Assembly (NCBI GenBank): GCA_964640175.1 | Contig: CAZXFW010000008.1 | Coordinates: 1-64,000 of the forward strand | Source of the DNA: JACKDX01 sp964640175 | Lineage (GTDB): Bacteria; Myxococcota_A; Polyangia; Polyangiales; GCA-016699535 | Direction of reading: 5' to 3' | DNA length: 64,000 nt | Part shown: in pieces, positions 24,919 through 34,117 of the stretch | How positions within the stretch are numbered: position 1 is the first letter of the stretch | Layout of the letters: every line of letters begins with the position of its first letter | Notes under the pieces: generated by a model | Seen by the model: only the letters and a program-made list of their open reading frames with translations | Database searches by the model: none | Told to the model about the DNA's origin: nothing | Program-made: the position numbers and the translations under genes

Positions 24919-26823
24919 ATGAAATCCGAGCTAACAGCCGTCCTATATACCCTCTCCGCCAAGCCGGGTGTCTACCTCTTCAAAGATGCCGCCGGCAAAG
25001 CCTTGTACGTGGGCAAAGCCGCCAATTTGCGCTCCCGGACGCGCAGCTATTTTCAAGCCCATAGCAACGATACACGGATGTTCATTCCTTTTTTGGAGCG
25101 CGAGGTCCATGACATCGAAACCATTGTTGTTCGCACCGAAAAAGAAGCTGCCTTACTTGAAAACACCCTCATCAAACAATACCAACCCAAATACAACGTC
25201 AAACTGCGGGATGATAAAGAATACCTTTCCCTGCGTTTGAATCCCAATGCCACATGGCCTCGACTCGAAACAGTCAGGCGTCCTCAACAAGACGGAGCCA
25301 TGTATTTTGGCCCCTACCATTCTGCCACAAGCGCAAGGCGCACGCTGAGGTTAGTAAATCGTCATTTCAAACTGCGCACATGTACCGATACTGAATTTCG
25401 ATCTCGCAAACGGCCATGCCTACAATATCAAATCAAACGCTGTCCAGCGCCTTGCGTCTACGATGTAGACCGCACTCACTATCTTGAACAGGTTCGCAAT
25501 GTTGGGATGTTTCTTAACGGAAAACACGACGAACTTAGTAAGTTGCTTATCTCCCAGATGAAGCAGGCCTCCAAAGACACGCACTATGAGCTTGCCGCCA
25601 TGTACCGCGATCAGGCCAACGCGGTCGATGTGGCGCAACAGGCGCAACACGTTGCGGTAGCCACCCACACCGATCAGGATGTGGTGCACTTTTTCAAAGA
25701 AAAGGATTGCACTGAGTTCGCCGTGCTCCTCATTCGGGAAGGAAAACTCACTGCCGTGCGTAGTTTTACCGTCAAAAAGACGGCACTTCCTGATACCGAG
25801 CTCTTATCGTCGTTCCTCACAGACTATTACGACAGCACTTCTTACATTCCTAAAGAAATCCTTTTACCCCATTCGATTGAACTGATGGGCGGTTTTAGTG
25901 AAATGCTTTCAGAACGCAGGGGGTCTGCCGTCAAACTGCTAGCCCCTAAGCGTGGGCCACGGCGCCAATTGCTCAACTTAGCATTTGAGAATGCGGAGCA
26001 AAATTTTATGGAACGCAAACGCCTGGAGGAAAGCCACCTTCAAAACCTTGAGAAACTACAACACCTGTTACACCTCTCCAGTTTACCAAGACGTATCGAA
26101 TGCATTGATATCTCACATACCGGCGGGGATGATACGGTAGCGGCTATCGTCGTATCCACCGATGGCGTGCTTGATAAAGCCGCCTATCGATCGTTTCACA
26201 TACGCACCGCGAAGCGAAGCGATGACTATGGCGCCATGCTTGAGGTGCTGTCCCGGCGTTTTAAACGAGGCAAGAATCTCGAAGAAGGCTGGGATCTTCC
26301 TAACCTGCTCGTGGTGGATGGCGGTCGTGGTCAAATCAAAGTCGCGCAAACGGCCCTTGCGGAACTCGATTTGAGTGAAATCGCTGTCATCGGTATCGCC
26401 AAAGAGCGTCAAGATGTTCATGGAGAAACCTTGTTGGATCGAATCTATGTTCCAGGACGCAAAAATCCCATTGCTCTAAGGGGGCATTCCGAAACGTTAG
26501 TCATCACACAGCTGCGAGATGAAGCCCATCGATTTTCGAATCATCTCCGCGAGCAGCGAAATACCAAACGCATACTGCGCAGTGATCTTGATGACATTCG
26601 GGGTGTGGGTACACACACGCGCAAGGTGCTCTTAGAACGCCTAGGCTCGATGGCCGCAGTACGCACAGCAAGTATTCAGGAACTCACAGAAGCAGGACTA
26701 GGACAGAAACAGGCTGAATACGTGCACGCCGCTCTGCGCTCCGATGCTTCTGATTCGTCTAAACCTCCAGAACCTCTGGAAGAAGCATCTCAAACCGAGC
26801 ACCACCCGTCGACGGACTCGTGA
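24919..26823 (+). CDS. uvrC: Excinuclease ABC subunit C
   Basis: 634 residues from the ATG at 24919. GIY-YIG nuclease domain (GVYLFKDAAGKALYVGKAAN, 14-33), UVR motif (about 200-235), RNase H-like nuclease core (RIECIDISHTGGDDTVAAIV, LLVVDGGRGQIKVA) and a C-terminal HhH pair (DDIRGVGTHTRKVLLERLG). Makes both incisions around bulky lesions with UvrAB. The last 22 codons overlap the convergent histidine kinase gene by 65 bp; that tail is low-complexity and beyond the conserved domains. Confidence 0.95.
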   Translation: MKSELTAVLYTLSAKPGVYLFKDAAGKALYVGKAANLRSRTRSYFQAHSNDTRMFIPFLEREVHDIETIVVRTEKEAALLENTLIKQYQPKYNVKLRDDKEYLSLRLNPNATWPRLETVRRPQQDGAMYFGPYHSATSARRTLRLVNRHFKLRTCTDTEFRSRKRPCLQYQIKRCPAPCVYDVDRTHYLEQVRNVGMFLNGKHDELSKLLISQMKQASKDTHYELAAMYRDQANAVDVAQQAQHVAVATHTDQDVVHFFKEKDCTEFAVLLIREGKLTAVRSFTVKKTALPDTELLSSFLTDYYDSTSYIPKEILLPHSIELMGGFSEMLSERRGSAVKLLAPKRGPRRQLLNLAFENAEQNFMERKRLEESHLQNLEKLQHLLHLSSLPRRIECIDISHTGGDDTVAAIVVSTDGVLDKAAYRSFHIRTAKRSDDYGAMLEVLSRRFKRGKNLEEGWDLPNLLVVDGGRGQIKVAQTALAELDLSEIAVIGIAKERQDVHGETLLDRIYVPGRKNPIALRGHSETLVITQLRDEAHRFSNHLREQRNTKRILRSDLDDIRGVGTHTRKVLLERLGSMAAVRTASIQELTEAGLGQKQAEYVHAALRSDASDSSKPPEPLEEASQTEHHPSTDS

Positions 26824-28156
26824 CGCTAATACTGCCACCCAACTGTTCGACAATGGTATGGCAGACCGCCAGTCCAAGCCCTGTACCCTGCCCAACTTCT
26901 TTCGTCGTGACAAACGGATCAAACAGCTTTTCCTGGACAGAAGGGTGAATTCCAGGACCTGTATCCGACACCACCAATGAAACCATACCCAGCCTTTCAG
27001 CAGGCCCCACTTCAATCGTGATACTGCCTTCACCAGCAATTGCATCTGCAGCATTCAACAAAAGATTAAGCACCACTTGGGTAAGTTGATCGGTGTCTCC
27101 TCTTACGAGAGGAGTGTTTTCCATGACTCGACGCTCAATCGTTACATGACTCAGATCTTTTTGAGGCACCACCAAACGCACCGCGTTTTCGACAACGGTT
27201 TCAAGGTCGCTGCTCACTTCTAACATCTCTGGCGCTTTGCCTTGTCGAGAAAAATCTAACAAGCCACGAATGATTTTATTGATACGTTCTGTTTCACTGT
27301 GGATGCGTTGCAAAAACTCGCGTTGTTCAAGGTCGCTGAGCCTTTGCCCGCGCAATAACTCGACAAAACCCAAAATGGCGGCCAGAGGATTGCCAATTTC
27401 ATGGGCGATGCCAGCTGCCAGCCTGCCGACTGAGGCAAGCTTTTCGCTACGTACAAGTTCATGCTGGGTTGTTCTTAGTTTTGCGGTTGTCTCTTCAAGG
27501 AGCCTGACTCGGTCTTCAAGAGCTTGTCTTTCCTGACGCAATTGTGCAGCCATCATGTTGTATACGGATGCGAGCCTGGCAATCTCCGCCACACCTTGCA
27601 CAGGAACTTCTTCATACCGTCCACCTGATGCAACACGCTCAGAAGCCGCGGTAAGTTGTTCTACAGGTCTTACAATGCCGTAGGTTAGTGCTACAAACGT
27701 TAATAGCAGCATAAAACCACTCGCCAGAAAGATGTAGGGCATCAGTAAACGTGCAGCCGGAGCATGAACCGTTTCCGTCGGACGATTCACCCAAAGCCTC
27801 ACCTCTCCACCGTTCGAAAGAGCAGCACGTACGGGTTGGCCTTCACCGACAATGCCCCAACGAAATTCCAACGCTTGCGAAGAAACAATCTCCACGCCTC
27901 TAAGTCCCGTTCCATGAGACAATGCTTGTATGAGGGGATCCCAGCGTTCAGGTTCTTGTGCTGTGGGTGTGGTATCCACAAAAGCTGCCAACACCCGAGC
28001 AGTTGTAGAAGCCGCACGTACCCTATCGAAGGTGCGTGCATGCTCTAAAATAGGTATGGCTGCAAGAGCAATCAAGAAAAACGATCCCGCAAAGGATATG
28101 CACAACACCAGCATGATTTGCGCACGTAACCCTAAGCGGAATGGACTCAGTACCAT
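26759..28156 (-). CDS. Membrane-bound sensor histidine kinase
   Basis: 465 residues: TM1 about 13-36, periplasmic sensor region 37-137, TM2 about 138-161, HAMP (162-212), coiled coil, HisKA with His252 (GIAHEIGNPLAAILGF), and HATPase with NLLLNAADAI, DTGPGIHP and GTGLGLAV boxes. NtrB/Atos-type phospho-acceptor motif. Third gene of a minus-strand group with the dual-receiver and PilZ genes; 12 bp separate it from the PilZ stop. The stimulus is unknown. Its 3' end overlaps uvrC. Confidence 0.9.
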   Translation of the reverse strand: MVLSPFRLGLRAQIMLVLCISFAGSFFLIALAAIPILEHARTFDRVRAASTTARVLAAFVDTTPTAQEPERWDPLIQALSHGTGLRGVEIVSSQALEFRWGIVGEGQPVRAALSNGGEVRLWVNRPTETVHAPAARLLMPYIFLASGFMLLLTFVALTYGIVRPVEQLTAASERVASGGRYEEVPVQGVAEIARLASVYNMMAAQLRQERQALEDRVRLLEETTAKLRTTQHELVRSEKLASVGRLAAGIAHEIGNPLAAILGFVELLRGQRLSDLEQREFLQRIHSETERINKIIRGLLDFSRQGKAPEMLEVSSDLETVVENAVRLVVPQKDLSHVTIERRVMENTPLVRGDTDQLTQVVLNLLLNAADAIAGEGSITIEVGPAERLGMVSLVVSDTGPGIHPSVQEKLFDPFVTTKEVGQGTGLGLAVCHTIVEQLGGSISVTSPSTGGARFEMLLPEVLEV

Positions 28157-28168
28157 GGAGTCCTGCTG

Positions 28169-28612
28169 CTAAGCTGCAGAGGTCATGACAGACGCAGAAT
28201 AAAAGATACGCCTCACACTTGCAGCGTAGTCGATTCTGTACCGACGTGTAGGCAACGGCGGCGGGAAACCAGCCAGTCTTGGAGCAAGCAATGCCTTGGA
28301 AATTCGATCAAAATACGAAAAGCGCAATGCAAATGCCTTTCCACTATCTCGTTTCCGATAGCCATGCACAGCACGAACCACTTCGCCCTCAGCATCAAAC
28401 CATAAACTACCTCTGGGCGCTTGAAACGATACAACCACCTTCTCACCAATGTTAACGTGCTTGTTGGTACTAACTCGCATGCCCTCCAAGGATAGATCCA
28501 ACGTGGTTTCACTCAGTAATTCGAACTGTGATTCGCTCACCACTTGGCACGGCACACGCACAGCACGCCGCGGCGTATGACGATGCAACGCTGGAATAAT
28601 AATGGAATTCAT
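28169..28612 (-). CDS. PilZ domain protein
   Basis: 147 residues from the ATG at 28612, which has a strong GGAGG site 4-5 nt upstream; a longer frame from 28717 would overlap the receiver gene. PilZ motif: RRAVRVPCQVV (RxxxR-like) followed by TLDLSLEGMRVST (D-x-S-x-x-G). Binds cyclic di-GMP in the known family. Located between a double receiver protein and a histidine kinase, which suggests that phosphorelay and c-di-GMP signals converge, for example on motility or surface functions. Confidence 0.82.
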   Translation of the reverse strand: MNSIIIPALHRHTPRRAVRVPCQVVSESQFELLSETTLDLSLEGMRVSTNKHVNIGEKVVVSFQAPRGSLWFDAEGEVVRAVHGYRKRDSGKAFALRFSYFDRISKALLAPRLAGFPPPLPTRRYRIDYAASVRRIFYSASVMTSAA

Positions 28613-28685
28613 GCCCCCTCCAAGAATCCATGGTAGCCAGGACAAACTCTGCTCGTCCAAAAAACGCGTTTTTGCTGAAGCTGTC

Positions 28686-29666
28686 CTACGAAGAAGACGT
28701 CGACCTAAGGTTATCAATGCGTATTTTTAGATCCGCATAACGGCGCAAAAACCCCTCATGATGCCGGCGAAACGCGCGAATATAGCCCCGTTCCTGTTGA
28801 AGCTGTTCTAGCTCTTGCACAATCCCCTTCATCCGATCGGCTAAATGGCGAGCACCGCCAAATGGCCGTTCCACATGCGCAGGATGCCCCGCTTGATATC
28901 GATCCAAATGCCCTGTCGTCTCATGCTTGGAATACAGGAGTCCCAACGTTTCAGCGTGGTAATTTTGCAACGACTTCAACACCGTAGTGCCAGGTAAATC
29001 TTCAAGTTGTTCACTGACAGCCACAATATCAAATGCTGTCGCAAGAGCCTTATCCAACCCTGCCCCTCCACTCACCTCCGCATGAAAATCACACGTCGCT
29101 GGATCAATCAACGTTCGGACCTGTTCAATAAGCTCAGGATCACTATCAATAAGCAGCACTCGTGGACGGCGCCGAGAAGAAGAATCTGCGCTGTGATAGA
29201 GAGAACGCCCCATTTCCAACATAATTTTTACGGCTTCTTCAAGCACAACTTGTGCTGTACGTAATAAATCGCTGTGACCGGTCACCGATCCTTGCTTGTC
29301 GAGTTCCTTGATGATCATCGATCGCAAACGAGGAATCTCTCCCGGTGTCTTCATGATAACATCAACCACTCCAAGCCGGATGGCTGAAACCGCAGCTTCA
29401 AATGACCGCCTGGCAGTAAGCATCACAAGAGCCGTTGCAGGACTGTGCTCACGCACAAAATGGCATAGATCAATGCCTGCTCCGACCCCACCAAAATCCA
29501 GATCAATCACGGCTATAGGGAAAAATTTGCCAATGATGAGCTCTCGAGCTTGCGCAGGATCAGCCACCACCGTGCATACATAACCCTCCTTCTCGAAAAG
29601 CGCCTTTAGCCCCTCACGATCACGCTCTAACGCATCAAGAACGAGTATTTCTGCTGCTATTACCAT
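28686..29666 (-). CDS. Double receiver-domain protein without output domain
   Basis: 326 residues. First REC domain 5-120 with phospho-acceptor Asp55 (AVIDLDFGG), Thr84 (VMLTA) and Lys106 (IMKTP). Second REC-like domain about 168-285 (RVLLIDSDPELIEQ) has Ser where the acceptor Asp would be (DIVAVSEQ) and is probably not phosphorylated. A helical C-terminus (LEQLQQERGYIRAFRRHHEG) ends the protein. No DNA-binding or enzymatic output domain, so it likely acts by protein contacts, perhaps with the PilZ protein or kinase encoded downstream. Confidence 0.82.
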   Translation of the reverse strand: MVIAAEILVLDALERDREGLKALFEKEGYVCTVVADPAQARELIIGKFFPIAVIDLDFGGVGAGIDLCHFVREHSPATALVMLTARRSFEAAVSAIRLGVVDVIMKTPGEIPRLRSMIIKELDKQGSVTGHSDLLRTAQVVLEEAVKIMLEMGRSLYHSADSSSRRRPRVLLIDSDPELIEQVRTLIDPATCDFHAEVSGGAGLDKALATAFDIVAVSEQLEDLPGTTVLKSLQNYHAETLGLLYSKHETTGHLDRYQAGHPAHVERPFGGARHLADRMKGIVQELEQLQQERGYIRAFRRHHEGFLRRYADLKIRIDNLRSTSSS

Positions 29667-29685
29667 AACTTACAGAGCAAGAGCC

Positions 29686-30270
29686 CTAGAGCGCCCACTT
29701 GGTGTTGAGTGTGACATAGGCGCTCAGATCCTGAAAGTCTTGCGAGCTGCCCCCATAATCAGAGGCTAAACTGTGAACGTATCGGAGGCCAACGTGGAGA
29801 AACACAGCCTGAGGCTCTCGGAAGTGCCAAAAGGGCAAATCACAGCCCAGGCCAAGCATCCAACCAGGTTTAGACGCAGAATCCTCGCGAATATAGCTTG
29901 CTCCCATCTCAAAACCAATCGAATCAATCCATTCATCGACAAAACGTGTCCCAACCTGCCGCCCCTGTAAAAATCGCCACCAAAAAAGCGGCCGCACTTC
30001 AATTCCTAGATGGAAAGCGACATCCCCGCTTGCACGTAGTTCTGGGTTGAGTACTACCCCGACAGACTCCAAATAGCGCCACCGCAGGTCTACAAGTGAG
30101 AGAAAGCTCTGATTTTCTGTCAATTGGGCGCCAGCGCCCAGGCCTAACGTCAACGTGGTCTCTGTCGCTAAACGTCCGTAGGGATCTTCAGAAGCATTCG
30201 CATGGGCAGTCGTCGGCACACTCAAAAGTACCCCCCCCAAAAAAGCTGCTAAGTGGAAAAAATTAAACAC
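29686..30270 (-). CDS. Probable outer-membrane beta-barrel protein
   Basis: About 194 residues if started at GTG 30270, which gives a signal peptide (FFHLAAFLGGVLLSVPTTAHA); a GTG further upstream or the ATG at 30420 would put the signal deep inside the protein or overlap the divergent dehydrogenase gene. The mature part alternates short polar and aromatic strands (LTLGLGAGAQLTE, VEVRPLFWWRFLQG-like, YVTLNTKWAL) with a C-terminal aromatic-hydrophobic end, as in small barrels. No specific family recognised. The start is uncertain. Confidence 0.6.
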   Translation of the reverse strand: MFNFFHLAAFLGGVLLSVPTTAHANASEDPYGRLATETTLTLGLGAGAQLTENQSFLSLVDLRWRYLESVGVVLNPELRASGDVAFHLGIEVRPLFWWRFLQGRQVGTRFVDEWIDSIGFEMGASYIREDSASKPGWMLGLGCDLPFWHFREPQAVFLHVGLRYVHSLASDYGGSSQDFQDLSAYVTLNTKWAL

Positions 30271-30334
30271 AGTCCATGACGAGGATAAAGCTTCTCTTAC
30301 GATTCGGTCTACGTTAACGTGCGGGCTCACAAAT

Positions 30335-31384
30335 ATGACTTTACTCGACTCTATGCAAGAGCTCGGATACGGCGAAGTATATGTGCGCCACCATAAACCG
30401 AGCGGACTTAATGCTATCATTGGAATTCACAACACTCATCTTGGCCCTGCTTTGGGTGGGTGCCGACTAGCAGCCTATCCTGATCATGCCGCTGCCATGC
30501 AAGACGCCCTGCGACTTGCAAAAGGTATGACATATAAAGCCGCTCTGGCAGGACTGGATCATGGCGGTGGCAAAGCAGTGATTCTTGAGCCAAGTGGAGA
30601 GTTTGATCGACAAGCTTTGTTTTTGGCCTTCGGACAGATGGTACAGCAGCTTGGCGGCAGGTACTACACAGCAGAAGACAGCGGCACCACGCCTTCGGAT
30701 ATGCAAACCATTCGAAGTGTGACGCCTTATGTCACCGGAGCCACAATGGGATTAGGCGGTTCTGGCGATCCGTCTCCTTACACAGCCCTTGGAGTTCGAC
30801 GAGGTATTGAAGCGTGCGTCAAGTTTGCACTGGCAAAAGATACCCTCGCTGGCTTGCACATCTGCGTTCAAGGCATCGGCAGTGTTGGCTACCATCTGTG
30901 TAAAGAACTCCATGCGCTCGGAGCACGGCTTACAGTGGCCGATAGACGAACCGAACGCACAGAACGTGTTGCCACAGAATTCCAAGCAACCGTTGTTCCT
31001 ATTACAGAGATCGCCGAAATCCAGTGTGATGTATTTGCACCATGTGCCTTTGGTGGTGTCGTGAATGACATCAGTCTACCGAAGTTAAAATGCCGCATCA
31101 TTGCAGGAGCCGCTAACAACCAATTAGCCAAAGAACAACACGGCGATGCGTTGGAGAAACAAGGCATTGTGTACGCGCCTGACTATGCGATCAATGCCGG
31201 TGGGTTGATCAATGTCGCTCAAGAACTCAAAGGCTATGACGCTGACGTTTCCCGCCAGCGCACCTTGAAGATTTACGATACAATTTGGACCATTTTGCAG
31301 GAATCCCAACGAACAGGCATCCCACCTCATCGGATTGCAGATCACCTTGCCGAAAACCGATTAGAAAGCGCTAACATTGTATGA
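30335..31384 (+). CDS. Glu/Leu/Phe/Val dehydrogenase, leucine dehydrogenase type
   Basis: 349 residues. GPALGGCRLAAYPD and the catalytic LAKGMTYKAALAGLDHGGGK segment (active-site Lys in DHGGGKAVI region), then a Rossmann NAD site (VQGIGSVGYHLCKEL). Length and motifs fit leucine/valine dehydrogenases rather than the longer glutamate enzymes. Reversible oxidative deamination of branched-chain amino acids. ATGA overlap with pyk downstream, linking amino-acid breakdown to lower glycolysis in one transcript. Confidence 0.88.
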   Translation: MTLLDSMQELGYGEVYVRHHKPSGLNAIIGIHNTHLGPALGGCRLAAYPDHAAAMQDALRLAKGMTYKAALAGLDHGGGKAVILEPSGEFDRQALFLAFGQMVQQLGGRYYTAEDSGTTPSDMQTIRSVTPYVTGATMGLGGSGDPSPYTALGVRRGIEACVKFALAKDTLAGLHICVQGIGSVGYHLCKELHALGARLTVADRRTERTERVATEFQATVVPITEIAEIQCDVFAPCAFGGVVNDISLPKLKCRIIAGAANNQLAKEQHGDALEKQGIVYAPDYAINAGGLINVAQELKGYDADVSRQRTLKIYDTIWTILQESQRTGIPPHRIADHLAENRLESANIV

Positions 31385-32787
31385 TGCGGCACGCTAAAAT
31401 TGTATGCACCCTCGGACCTGCAACTTCAGAACCACACATGATCGAAGCGTTGGTGACGGCAGGAATGGACTGTGCCCGGATCAACTTTTCCCATGGAGAC
31501 CATGAAAGCCATGCTCGTACTGTAAAGTACGTTCGCCAAGCAGCACTCAACCAGAAAAAGCCGGTTGCCATTTTAAGTGATCTAACAGGTCCAAAGCTTA
31601 GAGTCGGAAGATTTAAAGACGGCAAAATCAACCTCATTCCAGGCCAAACGTTTACCATCACTACCGAAAAGATCCTGGGAGACGACCGACGTGTCTCCGT
31701 CAACCATCCGGGACTGGCTAAGGACATCCAAGCTGGACTGACAATTCTGCTTGACGATGGCTTGCTCACACTGCGTGTCACCAAGACAACTGACACAGAG
31801 ATCATCTGTGAAGTGGAAATTGGTGGAGAACTGTCCAACAACAAAGGCATGAACGTGCCGGGCACGTGCCTGAGCATTCCTTCATTGACTGAAAAAGACA
31901 GGCTAGATCTCACCTATGCCATTGAGACACTAAAGACAGACTACATTGCACTATCATTTGTACGTACTGCCGAAGATGTTGCGCTTGCTCAGTCACTCGC
32001 AGGAGAAACGCCCGTCATTGCCAAGATCGAAAAACCCGAAGCCATCGAAAACCTCGAAGCCATTGCCGATATCGCAGACGGAGTCATGATCGCACGTGGA
32101 GATCTGGGGGTTGAAATAGGCTCAGAAAAAGTGCCGGTGATTCAAAAGCACATCATTCGAGAAGTTAACAAACGCGACAAAGTTGTGATTACAGCAACCC
32201 AGATGCTGGATTCCATGATCCGCAATTCCCGCCCTACACGTGCTGAAGCCGCCGATGTCGCCAATGCGGTCATCGATGGTTCGGATGCACTCATGCTAAG
32301 TGCTGAAACGGCCAGTGGCCGATACCCTCTCGAATCGGTCCGGATGATGCATGCCATCATTCAAGAAGTCGAAAATGCTATGCTCGTTCAAACACGCGAA
32401 CGAACTGCGGACCCATCACACATCGGCGAATTGAATTTTCCCAACGCTGCGGCTGGAGCTGCAGCCCTTTTGTCAATTACATTGCCCATCAAAGCAATCG
32501 TGACGTTCACTCGGGACGGTCGCACTGCAGGGTTATTATCCAGTTACCGTCGACCTGAACCTGTCGTCGCCATCACTGCCAACGAGGCTGTCGCTAACCG
32601 TCTTGCCATCAATTGGGGTGTGATGCCTTTTATGGAAATTCCTCCCACAGATTTGTCCGAAGTGCTTCGAATGGCATCGTCGCTGTTAGTCCGAGAAAAA
32701 ATCTGCCAAAAAGGGGATGTGTTTGTGTTGGTGCTTGGTTGGCCTCCCTCTGCGCCTACTAACACCGTCAAACTTCATCGTTTGTAA
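31381..32787 (+). CDS. pyk: Pyruvate kinase
   Basis: 468 residues. KIVCTLGPATSE start, barrel with INFSHG, signature IAKIEKPEAIENLEAI, MIARGDLGVEIG with catalytic Lys and acidic metal ligands, TQMLDSMI, then the C-terminal allosteric domain (ALLSITLPIKAIVTFTRDGR). Makes pyruvate and ATP from phosphoenolpyruvate and ADP. Start overlaps the dehydrogenase stop (ATGA; a second in-frame ATG follows immediately). Confidence 0.96.
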   Translation: MMRHAKIVCTLGPATSEPHMIEALVTAGMDCARINFSHGDHESHARTVKYVRQAALNQKKPVAILSDLTGPKLRVGRFKDGKINLIPGQTFTITTEKILGDDRRVSVNHPGLAKDIQAGLTILLDDGLLTLRVTKTTDTEIICEVEIGGELSNNKGMNVPGTCLSIPSLTEKDRLDLTYAIETLKTDYIALSFVRTAEDVALAQSLAGETPVIAKIEKPEAIENLEAIADIADGVMIARGDLGVEIGSEKVPVIQKHIIREVNKRDKVVITATQMLDSMIRNSRPTRAEAADVANAVIDGSDALMLSAETASGRYPLESVRMMHAIIQEVENAMLVQTRERTADPSHIGELNFPNAAAGAAALLSITLPIKAIVTFTRDGRTAGLLSSYRRPEPVVAITANEAVANRLAINWGVMPFMEIPPTDLSEVLRMASSLLVREKICQKGDVFVLVLGWPPSAPTNTVKLHRL

Positions 32788-32802
32788 GCACATTTTTTGC
32801 CC

Positions 32803-33162
32803 TTAAGGCCTGCGTTTCATGACCTCTGCTTTTAAGCTATCCGTATGGGCTAGCCATCCGGAAACGATGTCTTCAGGAACGTGATATTTCTTAAGCACCT
32901 GAGCCAGAATGGTTTTACGCCGATTGAAATGACCTATTAGAATAGGATGCGTCTGGTGTGCCTGATGCAAGGTTCTTCCTTGATAGGTAACGTCAGCCCC
33001 TAGCCAAACTGCCGCATGTTGGTATTCAAAGCGTTTAATTCTAGCGGGATTAACATCCCGAAAGAAAAACCCAATCATTGGATCCGCAACCATTTGGTCC
33101 ACGAAATCCGAAATAATTGATTCTAAGACAACCTGCCCTCCAAGGCGTTCGAAATTAGTCAT
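32803..33162 (-). CDS. Truncated hemoglobin-like protein
   Basis: 119 residues: FERLGGQVVLESIISDF, VADPMIGFFF, RFEYQHAAVWLGADVTYQGR and LHQAHQTHPILIGHF, in which His69 fits the proximal heme ligand of the 2/2 globins. The position usually taken by the B10 Tyr (after Phe20) is Val, which would alter distal oxygen binding. Known roles are NO or O2 handling. It ends 15 bp from the convergent pyk and follows cysK by 46 bp. Confidence 0.8.
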   Translation of the reverse strand: MTNFERLGGQVVLESIISDFVDQMVADPMIGFFFRDVNPARIKRFEYQHAAVWLGADVTYQGRTLHQAHQTHPILIGHFNRRKTILAQVLKKYHVPEDIVSGWLAHTDSLKAEVMKRRP

Positions 33163-33208
33163 CGCACCACTCTTGGATTGTGCTCAAGCGTAATCCCAAA
33201 ATGCCTTG

Positions 33209-34117
33209 CTAACAAAGGTAGCGCTCACCTGTATCGCACAACACGGTAACAACACGTTGTTTTGTATTCATATGCTTGGCGACTGAAACAGCTGCATGCA
33301 CGTTAGCGCCCGAAGAAGGTCCTACCAATAGCCCTTCTTCGCTTGATAGTCTTTGAGACATCCGTTCGGCATCTAAATCGCTGACCGTGACAATTTCGTC
33401 AATCCATGACCGTTCCAGTACGTCTGGAACGAAGCCTGCACCTAACCCCTGTATTCCGTGTAACCCTGGCTGCCCTCCTGACAAAACGGCACTTGCGCGA
33501 GGTTCCACCGCGATAATACGTATGCTTTTTTTATACTGCTTGAGTACTCGCGCCACGCCAGTGATTGTCCCCCCCGTGCCAACGCCGGCAACGAATGCAT
33601 CGAGCTCACCTTGTGTGGCCTTCCAAATTTCTTCGGCAGTCGTCCTTGCGTGAACTTCAGGGTTTGCCGGATTTTCAAATTGACGTGGCATGAACGCATG
33701 ACGGGTAGTACGCAATAATGCTTCGGCACGTTCCACCGCACCCGTCATTCCATCCACGGCCGAAGTAAGCACCACTTCTGCACCATAGGCCTTAAGGACG
33801 TGCCGGCGTGCCATACTCATATCTTCTGGCATGACCACCACACATCGGTAACCTTTAACTGCGGCAATCATAGCCAAGCTTATTCCGGTATTCCCACTTG
33901 TGGCTTCAATGATCGTAGAGCCCTTTTTGAGCAGTCCTTGTGCTTCTGCGGCCTGAACCATTGCCAATGCGGTTCGATCTTTGACACTGCCTGCAGGATT
34001 AACGGCTTCGAGCTTAGCACACACATCTGCCCCACCTGCCGGCGAAAGCCGCGCTAACCGCACCAACGGAGTGTTGCCAATCAGTGCCAACACATTATCA
34101 ACGATATGACTTGTCAT
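33209..34117 (-). CDS. cysK: Cysteine synthase (O-acetylserine sulfhydrylase)
   Basis: 302 residues, fold-type II PLP enzyme: IGNTPLVRL, PLP Lys46 in NPAGSVKDRTAL, substrate loop TSGNTGISLA, phosphate cup GVGTGGT, and SSGANVHAAV near the C-terminus. Makes cysteine from O-acetylserine and sulfide. Its start overlaps the phoH stop (ATGA). It could be CysM, but the motif set fits CysK slightly better. Confidence 0.9.
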   Translation of the reverse strand: MTSHIVDNVLALIGNTPLVRLARLSPAGGADVCAKLEAVNPAGSVKDRTALAMVQAAEAQGLLKKGSTIIEATSGNTGISLAMIAAVKGYRCVVVMPEDMSMARRHVLKAYGAEVVLTSAVDGMTGAVERAEALLRTTRHAFMPRQFENPANPEVHARTTAEEIWKATQGELDAFVAGVGTGGTITGVARVLKQYKKSIRIIAVEPRASAVLSGGQPGLHGIQGLGAGFVPDVLERSWIDEIVTVSDLDAERMSQRLSSEEGLLVGPSSGANVHAAVSVAKHMNTKQRVVTVLCDTGERYLC

